Source of the DNA: Phytohabitans aurantiacus
Lineage (GTDB): Bacteria > Actinomycetota > Actinomycetes > Mycobacteriales > Micromonosporaceae
NCBI RefSeq assembly: GCF_027923225.1
Contig: NZ_BSDI01000018.1
Location: 62,001 to 126,000, forward strand
Length of the DNA stretch: 64,000 bases
Direction of reading: 5' to 3'
Position 1 is the stretch's first letter; every line of letters starts with the position of its first letter. The notes below the pieces were generated by a model. It was not told the origin of the DNA and ran no database searches. It saw only the letters and a list, made by a program, of their open reading frames with translations. This document shows, in pieces, positions 42,387 to 51,384 of this stretch. A program made the translations under genes and the position numbers.

Positions 42387-42460
42387 GCGAGAGGCCGCGC
42401 CGCCGCTCGCGCACCACGCCGCGCCGTGGCGAGGGTCCACCGCGCGCCGCGGCCAACGCC

Positions 42461-42536
42461 GATCAAGAAAGATCGCGTCGATCAAGGGCGAATGCACGCG
42501 GAAAAGAGATCCAACCACGTGCATTCGCCCTTGATC
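42461..42536 (+). repeat. 76-bp palindromic element
   Basis: Outer part altered (GATCAAGAAAGATCGCGTC), inner arms GATCAAGGGCGAATGCACG / CGTGCATTCGCCCTTGATC perfect around GGAAAAGAGATCCAACC. Confidence 0.9.
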
Positions 42537-42654
42537 GGCGGACAGAGCGGCGCGTCGCGCCGGGCCGCGCCGCCGCGGGCGGCGGCGCGCTGCGGCGCGC
42601 CGGGCCGGGCCGCGATGGGGCGCGCGGCGGGCGGCGGCGCGGCGGGTCTGGTCG

Positions 42655-43776
42655 TTACGGGGTGCGGGCGGTTAGGACTAGGAGGAGTTCGAAGCGGATC
42701 GCGGGGTCGTCCAGGTCGTCGCCGAGCAGGTCGCGCAGGCGGCCCAGGCGGTAGCTCACGGTCTGGGGGTGCACGAACAGTTCCGCGGAGACCGCCGCCC
42801 GCGAGCCCCAGTGCCGCAGCCAGCTGTGCAGCGTCGCCAGCAGGCTCTCGCGCTGCGAGGCGCGCAGCCCGGCCAGCGGCGCCAGCCGGCGGGCGGACAG
42901 CACCGCCAGGGCGCCCGGCTCGCCGCGCAGTGCCAGCGATGCCAGGTGATCGTCGACGAAGACGGGGCCGTGGCGGGCGCCGGTGAGCTCGGCGGTCAGC
43001 TCGGCGAGGCGCACCGCCTCTGGCAACTGTTGCCAGCTCAGCGCGGGGCCGACGACGGCCTCGGTGGGAGCAGAGGTGGGCGGTGCGCGCAGGAGGAGGA
43101 CAGCGTCGTGGCCGCGTTCGGTGACGACGCCACCGGTGCCGTACCGGAAGCGGGCGTCGCGCGCCTGGTCCAGGGGGAGGAGTACGGGGACGACCGTGTC
43201 GAGGTCGGGCCAGCCGGCTGCGGACGCGGCGGCGAGGGCCACGTTCGGCGCGGTGCCGCCGCGCAGGAGCAGCTCCGCCAGGCGACGCCGGCGGCGGTCG
43301 CCCTCGCCGGCCTGCTCGCGCACCTGCAGGGCGAAGCCGTCGGTGCTCGCGGCGGCCAGCTCGTCGACGTACGCGCTGATCGCGTCGGACAGGTCGATCA
43401 GCTCGTCGGTGCCGACGGGGCGGGTGCGGGCGAGCGCGTCGCAGGCCATGCGCAGCAGCAGCCGGGACGCCGTCCGGAGCGCCGCGAGCAGCGCCTCGGG
43501 GCCGCGGTCCTCGCGGGCTTCGGCGGCGCCCAGGCTGACGAACACGTCGCGGATGCGGGGCGGCAGCGCGGGCTCGGCGGTGCCGACGAGCTCGAGGAAG
43601 CGCTCGATCGCCACGCGTACCGCCGTGCGCAGGTCACGCTCGAACTTGGCGTCTTCGATCGTCGCGAACGCGGGCGTGGTCTCGGTGATGGCGCTGGCGA
43701 CCGCGTGCACGGTCACCGGGAGGCGGGGGCGCATCGCCTCCGAGAGGTCGGCGGGGAGCCGCTGCCAGGGGGTCAC
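42655..43776 (-). CDS. PucR-family transcriptional regulator
   Basis: 373 aa. The C-terminal HTH-30 domain has LLATLHSWLRHWGSRAAVSAELFVHPQTVSYRLGRLRDLLGDDL, the typical PucR ending (HxxTVxYRLxRL). The middle is a GGDEF-like PucR sensor region. GTG start. It is divergent from the aldolase-aminotransferase gene, with starts 86 nt apart, so it probably controls that operon. PucR proteins usually activate catabolic genes for purines, polyols or amines. Confidence 0.92.
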   Translation of the reverse strand: MTPWQRLPADLSEAMRPRLPVTVHAVASAITETTPAFATIEDAKFERDLRTAVRVAIERFLELVGTAEPALPPRIRDVFVSLGAAEAREDRGPEALLAALRTASRLLLRMACDALARTRPVGTDELIDLSDAISAYVDELAAASTDGFALQVREQAGEGDRRRRRLAELLLRGGTAPNVALAAASAAGWPDLDTVVPVLLPLDQARDARFRYGTGGVVTERGHDAVLLLRAPPTSAPTEAVVGPALSWQQLPEAVRLAELTAELTGARHGPVFVDDHLASLALRGEPGALAVLSARRLAPLAGLRASQRESLLATLHSWLRHWGSRAAVSAELFVHPQTVSYRLGRLRDLLGDDLDDPAIRFELLLVLTARTP

Positions 43777-43861
43777 CGGCCAATTTTGTCACGCCGTGAT
43801 AAGAACCCGGCCAGATCTCGCTGTCTGGAAGACGGTGATTCATCCGGCCGGTCCGTAGACT

Positions 43862-46078
43862 ATGGAAAGCGTGGAGTACCGGACCTCTCGCCAGCACGTC
43901 GTCGACATGTGTCGCACGATGCTCGAACGCGGCTACCTCAAAGCGACCGAGGGCAACGTCTCGGTCCGCATCCCCGGTCACGAGCTGTACGCCGTGACGC
44001 CGAGCAACTACGGGTACGAGCGGATGCGTGCCGAAGACATCTGCGTCGTGGACTTCGACGGCAAGCACGTGCCCGACGACTCCGGCGTGGGGCTCAAGCC
44101 GTCGATCGAGTGCGGGATGCACGCCAATATCTACCGCGAGCGCCCCGACGTCAACGCCATCGTGCACACCCACCAGCCGTACGCCTCGGCGCTCGCCTTC
44201 CTGCGCAAGGAGATCCCGGCGCTGACCGACGAGCAGGTGCGGTTCCTCGGCAAGAAGGTCGCGATCATCGACTACGCGCCGTCAGGCACCGGCTTCCTGG
44301 CGAAGAACGTGCAGAAGAAGGTCGCCAGCGGCGACAACGCGTTCATCATCGCCAACCACGGCATCGTCGCTGTCGGCACCGACCCCGAGCGCGCCGTCTT
44401 CAACATGGCGCTGCTGGAGAAGGTCTCGATCGCGTACCTGCTGGCGCTCACCAGCGAGGCCGGCAAGGTGTACACGATCCCGGCCGCGATCCGGGAGATC
44501 GCCTTCAGCAAGCTGCGCAAGGACGAGAAGCGGATCGCCGAGCAGATCACCAAGGCGGTGCCGCCGGTCCGGGTACCGGCGGACGAAGTGCTCCCCAGCG
44601 TCGAGGCAATCGAGGAAGCACCCTCGGTGCAAAGCGGGTACGCGATCAGCGAGTACCTCGACGTCGATGACACGATGCGCCGGCTCAAGGCACTGGTGGC
44701 GCAACCGATCCGTGGACTCCGACACGATGCCATGCTCGACGTGCTGAATTACTTCGAGACAAAGTGCCGGGGCAGCAAGGAGATCACCGACCGGGCGAAG
44801 AAGCGCATTCCCGGCGGCGTCCAGCACAATCTGGCGTTCAACTACCCGTTCCCGCTCGCGATCGACCGGGCCGAGGGCGCGTACCTGACCGACCGCGACG
44901 GCAACACGTACATCGACTTCCTCCAGGCCGGCGGCCCGACGATCCTGGGCAGCAACTACGCGCCGGTCAACGAGCAGGTCGCGGTGGTGATCCGGGACTC
45001 GGGGCCGGTGACGGGGCTGTTCCACGAGTACGAGTTGAAGCTCGCCGAGATCATCAACCAGTACATGCCGCACATCGAGATGTACCGGTCGCTCGGCTCC
45101 GGTACCGAAGCGGTCATGGCGGCGGTGCGGGCCGCGAGGGCCGTCACCGGCCGCAAGATGGTGATCAAGGTGGGCGGCGCCTATCACGGCTGGTCCGACA
45201 CGATGGTGTACGGCCTGCGCGTCCCCGGCAGCTTCCGGATGAACGCGAAGGGCATCCCGTTCGGGGTGACCGCCCGCACCCGCGAGGCATTCCCGCACAG
45301 CATCGGCGAATTGCGCCGCAAGCTCACCGAGAACCGCCTTCGGGGCGGTACCGCGGCCGTCATCGTCGAACCGCTCGGACCGGAGTCGGGCACCCGGCCG
45401 GTGCCGAAGGACTTCAACGCGAAGGTCCGCAAGCTGTGCGACGAGTTCGGTGCGCTGCTGGTCTTCGACGAGGTGGTCACCGGGTTCCGGGTCGGTCTCG
45501 GCGGGGCGGCGGGCTACTTCGGTGTGACCCCGGATCTCACCGTCTTCGGCAAGGCGGTGTCCGGCGGGTACCCGATGGCCGGCGGCGTCGGGGGCCGCGC
45601 CGACGTGATGAGCGTGTTCGGGTCGGGCCTCGACGGCAAGAGCGGCGCGCACATCCAGGTTGGCGGCACCCTGTCGGCCAACCCGCTGTCGTGCGCGGCC
45701 GGCTACTTCGCGATCCAGGAGATGGCCCGCACGAACGCGCCGGTCATCGCGGGCCGGGCCGGTGACCGGCTCCGGCGCGGCCTCCAGCGCCTGATCGACA
45801 AGCACGGCCTGCCGTACGTCGCCTACAACCAGGGCTCGATCGTCCACCTCGAGTGCAGCGGCGTCATGCTGATGGACATGCGGAGCCCGATCAAGCTGTT
45901 GAAGGAGAACAAGGCGCGCAAGCGGCTGATGGAGCAGATGGGCGCCGCCTACGCCGCCCACGGCATCATCACGCTCGCCGGCTCCCGGCTGTACACGTCG
46001 ATGGCCGACACCGACGAGGTCATCGACGCGGCGCTGGAGCGGTTCGACCAGGTGTTCGCGCAGGTGGAAGGGGTCTGA
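43862..46078 (+). CDS. Fusion of class II aldolase and class III aminotransferase
   Basis: 738 aa. Residues 1-230 are a class II aldolase/adducin domain (FucA/RhaD-like): catalytic Glu83 in SIECGMH and zinc ligands His102/His104 (VHTH) and His166 (ANHG). A helical linker spans about 230-305. Residues 305-738 are a PLP aminotransferase close to glutamate-1-semialdehyde aminotransferases: GSGTEA (412-417), GGAYHGW (438-444), Asp536 in FDEVVTGF, PLP lysine Lys564 in FGKAVSGGYP. All key residues of both active sites are present. The gene is continuous from ATG to stop and is followed without a gap by an FGGY kinase. The two domains could act in series on an aldehyde product (inference). Confidence 0.93.
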   Translation: MESVEYRTSRQHVVDMCRTMLERGYLKATEGNVSVRIPGHELYAVTPSNYGYERMRAEDICVVDFDGKHVPDDSGVGLKPSIECGMHANIYRERPDVNAIVHTHQPYASALAFLRKEIPALTDEQVRFLGKKVAIIDYAPSGTGFLAKNVQKKVASGDNAFIIANHGIVAVGTDPERAVFNMALLEKVSIAYLLALTSEAGKVYTIPAAIREIAFSKLRKDEKRIAEQITKAVPPVRVPADEVLPSVEAIEEAPSVQSGYAISEYLDVDDTMRRLKALVAQPIRGLRHDAMLDVLNYFETKCRGSKEITDRAKKRIPGGVQHNLAFNYPFPLAIDRAEGAYLTDRDGNTYIDFLQAGGPTILGSNYAPVNEQVAVVIRDSGPVTGLFHEYELKLAEIINQYMPHIEMYRSLGSGTEAVMAAVRAARAVTGRKMVIKVGGAYHGWSDTMVYGLRVPGSFRMNAKGIPFGVTARTREAFPHSIGELRRKLTENRLRGGTAAVIVEPLGPESGTRPVPKDFNAKVRKLCDEFGALLVFDEVVTGFRVGLGGAAGYFGVTPDLTVFGKAVSGGYPMAGGVGGRADVMSVFGSGLDGKSGAHIQVGGTLSANPLSCAAGYFAIQEMARTNAPVIAGRAGDRLRRGLQRLIDKHGLPYVAYNQGSIVHLECSGVMLMDMRSPIKLLKENKARKRLMEQMGAAYAAHGIITLAGSRLYTSMADTDEVIDAALERFDQVFAQVEGV

Positions 46079-47668
46079 TTGGGCGCGGTGGCACAGCAGG
46101 TCCTCGCGATCGACCTGGGCACCTCGGGCATGAAGGCCGCGCTGGTCGCGGCCGACGGCACCGTGACCGGCTGGGCCGAACGGCCGGTGCCGCTGCACGT
46201 ATTGCCCGGCGGCGGCGCGGAGCAGGATGCGGGCACTTGGTGGGACGCGCTCGGTGCGGTCACCGCCGAACTCCGGCGCAATCACCCGGAGCACATGGGG
46301 GCGGTCACCACGGTGTGCTCGTCGACGCAGGGTGAGGGCACCATCGCGGTGGACGCCGCGGGCAATCCGCTGACGCGCTGCATCACCTGGCTCGACATGC
46401 GCGGCGCGCCGCACCTGCGCAAGCAGTTCGGCGGGCGTCCGTCGGTGGGCGGGCTGTCGGCGCGCAGGGTCGCGCGCTGGCTGCGGCTCACCGGTGGCGT
46501 GCCGTCGTCCACCGGCAAGGACCCCGCCGCGCACATGCTGCTCGTCCGCGACGAGATGCCTGACGTGTACTCCCAAACGGCGGCGTTCCTCAACGTGCTC
46601 GACTGGATCAACCTGAAGCTGACCGGCCGCGTGGTGGCGACCGTCGACTCGATCCTGACCTCCTGGGTCACCGACAACCGGCGCCCGACGAACATCCGGT
46701 ACTCGCCGGCACTCGTCGCCGACTGCGGCATCGACCGCGACAAGCTGCCGCCGATCGTCGCGTGCACCGAGGTGATCGGCACATTGTCGCGGAGTGCCTC
46801 GGAGCACCTGGGGCTGCCGGAGTCGGTGCAAGTGGTGGCCGGTGCCATCGACAATACGGCGGCCGCGATCGGTGCGGGTACGACCGGCGACAACGAGCCG
46901 CACCTCTACCTCGGTACATCCTCGTGGATTGCCGCGCACGTGCCCCGAAAGAAGACCGACGTTGTCGCCCAGATTGCCTCGGTGCCTTGCGCGATCCCCG
47001 ACCGGTACCTGATGACCGCCCTCCAGGCCACCGCCGGCGCCAACCTGACCTGGCTGCGCGACAAGGTCGTCGAATGGGACGACCCGCTGCTGGGCGCCGG
47101 GTACATCAGCCGCGACGAGGGCTCGATCTTCGACGCGTTCGACAAGATCCTGCCGACCGTGCCGCCGGGCGCCAACGGCGTGCTCTACACCCCCTGGCTG
47201 TACGGCGAGCGCGCCCCGGTCGACGATCCGCACCTGCGGGCCGGCTTCTTCAACATCTCCCTCGACACCAGCCGCTCCGACCTGCTGCGCGCGGTGTTCG
47301 AGGGTGTCGCGCTCAACACGCGCTGGCTCATGCGGGCCGTGGACCGGTTCCTCGGCGCCCCGGTCACCTCGATGGTCATCACCGGCGGCGGCGCCCGATC
47401 GGACTCGTGGTGCCAGATCTTCGCCGACGCGCTGGGCATCGAGATCCGCCGGGACGCCCAGCCGGTGGCGGTCAACGCGCGCGGCGCGGGGTGGATCGGT
47501 GCGGTGGGTGCGGGGATGCTCTCGTTCGACGACATCCGCGGGCTGATGCGCGACGACCACGTCTTCGAGCCCTCGCCCGCCGCGAGCGCCGTGTACGACG
47601 GCATGTTCGACGTCTACCAGAGCCTGCACAAGCGGCTGGCCCCGGTCTACAAGCGACTCAATCGCTGA
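46079..47668 (+). CDS. FGGY-family carbohydrate kinase
   Basis: 529 aa. The N-terminal ATPase core is LAIDLGTSGMKAALV. The second-domain motif TGGGARSDSWCQIFADALGIEI with QPVAVNARGAGWIGAVGAG is typical of xylulose/fuculose/AI-2 kinases. TTG start directly after the fusion's stop, with GGAAGGGG 5 nt upstream; GTG at 46088 is possible. Together with the upstream class II aldolase domain it suggests phosphorylation of a ketose or polyol and then retro-aldol cleavage. Confidence 0.93.
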   Translation: MGAVAQQVLAIDLGTSGMKAALVAADGTVTGWAERPVPLHVLPGGGAEQDAGTWWDALGAVTAELRRNHPEHMGAVTTVCSSTQGEGTIAVDAAGNPLTRCITWLDMRGAPHLRKQFGGRPSVGGLSARRVARWLRLTGGVPSSTGKDPAAHMLLVRDEMPDVYSQTAAFLNVLDWINLKLTGRVVATVDSILTSWVTDNRRPTNIRYSPALVADCGIDRDKLPPIVACTEVIGTLSRSASEHLGLPESVQVVAGAIDNTAAAIGAGTTGDNEPHLYLGTSSWIAAHVPRKKTDVVAQIASVPCAIPDRYLMTALQATAGANLTWLRDKVVEWDDPLLGAGYISRDEGSIFDAFDKILPTVPPGANGVLYTPWLYGERAPVDDPHLRAGFFNISLDTSRSDLLRAVFEGVALNTRWLMRAVDRFLGAPVTSMVITGGGARSDSWCQIFADALGIEIRRDAQPVAVNARGAGWIGAVGAGMLSFDDIRGLMRDDHVFEPSPAASAVYDGMFDVYQSLHKRLAPVYKRLNR

Positions 47669-48356
47669 CCGTGGTGCTGCGCAGGTAGGTCAGCACCGCG
47701 AGCACGCGGCGGTTGCTGTCGTCGGTGGGTGGCAGGCTCAGCTTGGCGAGGATGTTGCCGACGTGCTTGCCGACAGCCGCCTCCGAGACCACGAGGATGC
47801 GGGCGATCGCGGCGTTGGAGTGGCCCTCGGCGACCAGCCCGAGCACCTCACGCTCCCGTGTGGACAGTTGTGCGATCGGGTCGCTGCGCCGCCGCAACAG
47901 CTGGCGTACCACCTCCGGGTCGACGACCGTGCCACCGCCGACCACCTTGTGGAGCGCGGCCACGAACTCCTCGACGTCGACCACCCGGTCCTTGAGCAGG
48001 TAGCCCACCTTCCGCCCGTCGCCGGAGTCGAGCAGCGCGGTGGCGTACCCCTGCTGGACGTACTGGCTCAGCGCCACCACCGCTAGCCCCGGGTACGCGC
48101 GACGCAGCTCGACGGCGGCGCGCAGCCCCTCGTCGCTGAACCCGGGTGGCATCCTGATGTCGGTGACCACCAGTTCGGGGGAGTGCGTGGCGACGGCCTC
48201 CCGCAGCGCGTCCGCGTCGCCGACCGCGGCCACCACCTCGAAACCGAAGCGCCCCATCAGACCGGCGAGCCCTTCGCGCAGCAGCACGCCGTCCTCGGCG
48301 AGGACTACCCGGATCGGTCGCTGATCTACAGGTGCGGATCGCTGGTCTGCCTGCAC
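47658..48356 (-). CDS. NarL/LuxR-type response regulator
   Basis: 232 aa. Receiver domain with the acidic pair at Glu21/Asp22, phospho-acceptor Asp66 (VVTDIRMP) and Lys in GYLLKDRV. LuxR HTH with LSTREREVLGLVAEGHSNAAIARILVVSEAAVGKHVGNILAKL. GTG start with GGAG upstream, overlapping the kinase gene by 31 nt. Its 3' end overlaps the convergent FGGY gene by 11 nt. Confidence 0.95.
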   Translation of the reverse strand: MQADQRSAPVDQRPIRVVLAEDGVLLREGLAGLMGRFGFEVVAAVGDADALREAVATHSPELVVTDIRMPPGFSDEGLRAAVELRRAYPGLAVVALSQYVQQGYATALLDSGDGRKVGYLLKDRVVDVEEFVAALHKVVGGGTVVDPEVVRQLLRRRSDPIAQLSTREREVLGLVAEGHSNAAIARILVVSEAAVGKHVGNILAKLSLPPTDDSNRRVLAVLTYLRSTTVSD

Positions 48357-49663
48357 GGAATCTCCACTCGGATGAGGGTCGGCCCGCCGGCCGGACTGGT
48401 CAGGAACATGCGCCCGTCCACTACGGACACGCGGTCGGCCAGGCCGGTCAGCCCGGTGCCGCGTGCGGGATCGGCGCCGCCGCGGCCGTTGTCGCGGACC
48501 TCGACCGCCAGGACGTTTCCGTCGAGAGTGGCGTTGATGCCAGCGGCCGTCGCTCCACTGTGCTTGGACATGTTGGCGAGCGCCTCGGCCACCACGAAGT
48601 AGGCGGCTGTCTCGATGGGCGCGGGTGGCCGCCGGGACAGTTCGGTGTGGACGGTCACCGGGATGGTCGACTGATCGGCCAGTTCACGCAGCGCCGCGGG
48701 CAGCCCCGAGTCGGTCAGCGCCTGCGGGTGGATGCCGCGGATCAGCTCGCGCAGCTCGGCCATCAGCTGCTTGGCCTGGTCGTGCGCGCCGGCGACGGCC
48801 TGACCGGCTGGCGACTCGGGCGGCAGGTCCAGCCGGGCCATGCCGAGCTGGAGGGTCAGGCTGACCAGCCGTTGCTGGGCCCCGTCGTGCAGGTCGCGCT
48901 CGATCCGGCGGCGCTCGGCCTCGAACGCGTCGACGAGCCGCGCCCGCGACCGGGAGACCTCGACGAGCTCGGCGTGCAGCCGCTCTCCGGTGCCGGCCGA
49001 GAGCAGCGCCCGCGCCACCGCCGCGTGCGCACCGGCGAGCAGCGCCAGTAGATACGGCACGGCCGGCAGCAACGCGACACCGGCGAGCGCGTACGGCACC
49101 GTCTCGCCCACCGTGCTGACCTGGCCGAAGCCCAGCGCGACCGGACCGCCGTCCAGGGAGACGAGGAACGGGCTGGCGACGCAGGCGCCGATCAGTATGA
49201 CCAGCACCAGTGCGGCGGCGTACCCGACCGGCGCCACAGTGGACAGCAGCACCGCGTAGGCCAGCTCGCGCCAGGTTGCCGCCTCGCTGTAGCGCGTGCG
49301 CAGCCACGCGGCGTGCCCCGGCGGGCGGTGCGCCGACGCGACCGGCCGGGTGTCGACCATGCGCAGCCGCCACCGTTCGACCGCGCCCAGCGGCAGCGCC
49401 ACCAGAGGGCCAACCGCGCCCAGCAGCGCCGCCCCCGCCACCAGCAGCAGCGCCAGCCCAGTCAGCGAGGGGTCGTCCCACTCGGCGACCTGGAGCAGCA
49501 GCACGATCCAGGGCAGGGCGAGCAGCGCCAGCGGTAGCCCCGCGGCGAGCATCACTGGCGGTGCGGTCAGCAGGTACGCCACGGATCGCCACGGCCACCC
49601 GGATGCCAGGAACCGGCGCCGGGTGACCGCCTCGATCGCGGTCCGCGGCGTCGGTACGGGCAC
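48326..49663 (-). CDS. Membrane sensor histidine kinase (HisKA_3 type)
   Basis: 445 aa. About six N-terminal TM segments without a large extracellular domain, then a HisKA_3 dimerisation domain with His259 in RRRIERDLHDGAQQRL and an HATPase_c domain with EALANMSKHSGA and VRDNGRGGADP. The intramembrane-sensing layout and the adjacent ABC exporter recall LiaS/BceS-like envelope-stress kinases. GTG start. The DUF4097-ABC operon lies divergently 135 bp away. Confidence 0.94.
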   Translation of the reverse strand: MPVPTPRTAIEAVTRRRFLASGWPWRSVAYLLTAPPVMLAAGLPLALLALPWIVLLLQVAEWDDPSLTGLALLLVAGAALLGAVGPLVALPLGAVERWRLRMVDTRPVASAHRPPGHAAWLRTRYSEAATWRELAYAVLLSTVAPVGYAAALVLVILIGACVASPFLVSLDGGPVALGFGQVSTVGETVPYALAGVALLPAVPYLLALLAGAHAAVARALLSAGTGERLHAELVEVSRSRARLVDAFEAERRRIERDLHDGAQQRLVSLTLQLGMARLDLPPESPAGQAVAGAHDQAKQLMAELRELIRGIHPQALTDSGLPAALRELADQSTIPVTVHTELSRRPPAPIETAAYFVVAEALANMSKHSGATAAGINATLDGNVLAVEVRDNGRGGADPARGTGLTGLADRVSVVDGRMFLTSPAGGPTLIRVEIPCRQTSDPHL

Positions 49664-49798
49664 CCGCTCACGCTAGCTCGCGCCCCCGCTCGGGCGCGGT
49701 ATGCCTAGCCCTACCTCTGGTTGGCCGTCTGGGCGTAGTGCCCCACCCCCGTCCTGACTGGTGTGCTTGGGTCCCCTTACAACCGACAGGAGCGTTTC

Positions 49799-50524
49799 AT
49801 GCGCTTTATACCTCTATTGGGCATCGCGGCGATCCTCGCCGCTGCCGGCTGCACCGACGTGCGCGCCGTCAACGACACCCGCGAGGACCGGCGCGAGTTC
49901 ACCCTCACCGGCGACCGGCTCGTCATCGAAAGCTCCGGCGCCGACCTGCGCCTGGTCGCCGGCACGGGCAAGAAGCTCGAGGTGGAGCGGTCGCTGACCG
50001 GCAAGGCCACCGCCGACGACAACGCGGCGTGGGAGATGGACGGCGGGACGCTGCGGCTGAACGTCACATGCAGCGGGTTCGTACCGGACTGCGGCGGCCG
50101 CCACATCGTGCACATCCCGTCCGGGGTCGCGATCACGGTGACGAGCGACTCCCCGGTGCGGGCCGTGGGGCTGGACGGCGCCCTCACCGCGACGGTGACG
50201 GACGCCTGGCTGCGGGTCGAGAACCCGACGGGCGCGCTACGCCTCACCGCGGAGGCCAATGTGGACGTCACGGGCGCGCGTTCCGCCGACGTCACCGCCA
50301 CCTCCGGCGAGCGGAACGTCACCCTCGACTTCGCCGGCGCTCCCACCAGCGTGCGGGCCAAGGCCAACGGCAACGTCGCCGTCACCCTGCCGGGTGGACC
50401 CGAGACGTACCGCGTCAGCGCCGCGCCCGGAAAGCCTGCCCTGCGCAGCGATCCGGCCAGCGAGCGCAGCATCACCGCCACGGCGGGCGAGGGCCGCACC
50501 GCTCGGGTACGGAAGGCAGCCTGA
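49799..50524 (+). CDS. DUF4097-like beta-helical lipoprotein
   Basis: 241 aa. Lipobox AAAGC near residue 16. The mature part is rich in short beta-repeats (SGADLRLVAGTGKKLEVE, VTVTDAWLRVENPTGALRL, ADVTATSGERNVTLDFAGAP), the pattern of DUF4097/DUF2807 adhesin-like proteins often found next to envelope-stress systems. ATG start with CAGGAG. One-base overlap with the ATPase gene (TGATG). Confidence 0.82.
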   Translation: MRFIPLLGIAAILAAAGCTDVRAVNDTREDRREFTLTGDRLVIESSGADLRLVAGTGKKLEVERSLTGKATADDNAAWEMDGGTLRLNVTCSGFVPDCGGRHIVHIPSGVAITVTSDSPVRAVGLDGALTATVTDAWLRVENPTGALRLTAEANVDVTGARSADVTATSGERNVTLDFAGAPTSVRAKANGNVAVTLPGGPETYRVSAAPGKPALRSDPASERSITATAGEGRTARVRKAA

Positions 50525-51384
50525 TGTTCGAGCTGATCGACGTGACAAAGGTCTACAAGGGACAGAAGCGGGCCGTCGACGGGCTGACCATGCGGCTCGG
50601 CACCGGCGTGGTCGGCCTGCTCGGGCCCAACGGTGCCGGCAAGTCGTCACTGATGCGGATCGCGGCGACCGTCACCCGGCCCACGAGCGGGCGGGTGCTC
50701 TTCGACGGTACCGATGTCGTGGCGAAGCCGGACGTGCTGCGGCGGCAGCTCGGCTACCTCCCGCAGGACTTCGGCGTGTACCCCAACCTGACCGCCCGCG
50801 AGTTCCTGTCGTACCTGGCGGCCGTCAAAGGGCTGTCGGCGCGATCCGCACGTGCTCGCATCGACGAACTGCTGGCGCTGGTCAACCTGACCGAGGCCGC
50901 CAAGCGACCGCTCGGCGGGTACTCCGGCGGCATGCTCCGCCGGGTCGGCATCGCACAGACGCTGCTCTCCGACCCGCGGGTGCTCATCGTCGACGAGCCC
51001 ACCGCCGGTCTTGACCCGCAGGAGCGGGTGCGCTTCCGTAACCTGCTCAGCGAGCTGGCCGCCGACCGCCTGGTGCTGCTGTCGACGCACATCGTGTCGG
51101 ACATCGAGTCGGTGGCGAGCGACATCGCGATCGTCGCCCACGGCCGGCTGCTGCGCCGCGGAACCCCGGAGCAACTCCTGGGCGCCGTCGAGGGACACGT
51201 GTGGGAAACGGTGATCGGGCCGGACGCGGTCGCCGCCGCGCAGAGCCGGTACCTCGTCAGCAGGATGGTCCGCACACCGCAGGGGGTACGCGTGCGACTG
51301 CTCGCGCCGTCGGCACCAGACAGTACCGCCACGCGCGCTACCCCGGACCTCGAGGACGCATATCTCGCGGCGGTCGGGCGATGA
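50524..51384 (+). CDS. ABC exporter ATPase
   Basis: 286 aa. Walker A GPNGAGKSS, LGYLPQDFGVYPNLTAREFLSYL, signature YSGGMLRR, Walker B LIVDEPTAGLDPQER, H-loop STHIVSD, ending PDLEDAYLAAVG. Closest relative in the window is the ATPase at 20707 (LGYLPQDLGVYPDLTAREFLDY). Followed by its permease with a 4-nt overlap. Probably induced by the divergent two-component system. Confidence 0.95.
   Translation: MFELIDVTKVYKGQKRAVDGLTMRLGTGVVGLLGPNGAGKSSLMRIAATVTRPTSGRVLFDGTDVVAKPDVLRRQLGYLPQDFGVYPNLTAREFLSYLAAVKGLSARSARARIDELLALVNLTEAAKRPLGGYSGGMLRRVGIAQTLLSDPRVLIVDEPTAGLDPQERVRFRNLLSELAADRLVLLSTHIVSDIESVASDIAIVAHGRLLRRGTPEQLLGAVEGHVWETVIGPDAVAAAQSRYLVSRMVRTPQGVRVRLLAPSAPDSTATRATPDLEDAYLAAVGR

Larger units (their letters stand above)
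42147..42654. other. 508-bp intergenic gap with hairpin and repeat
   Basis: No gene is supported. The gap holds a 66-nt strong hairpin (42321-42386) and one 76-bp element (42461-42536). Confidence 0.65.

Noticed and set aside
44282..47629. A 1,115-codon open frame antisense to the aldolase-aminotransferase and FGGY genes
   Set aside because: It is a high-GC shadow: His/Arg/Val-rich composition, no domain pattern, while the plus strand encodes complete enzymes with all catalytic residues.
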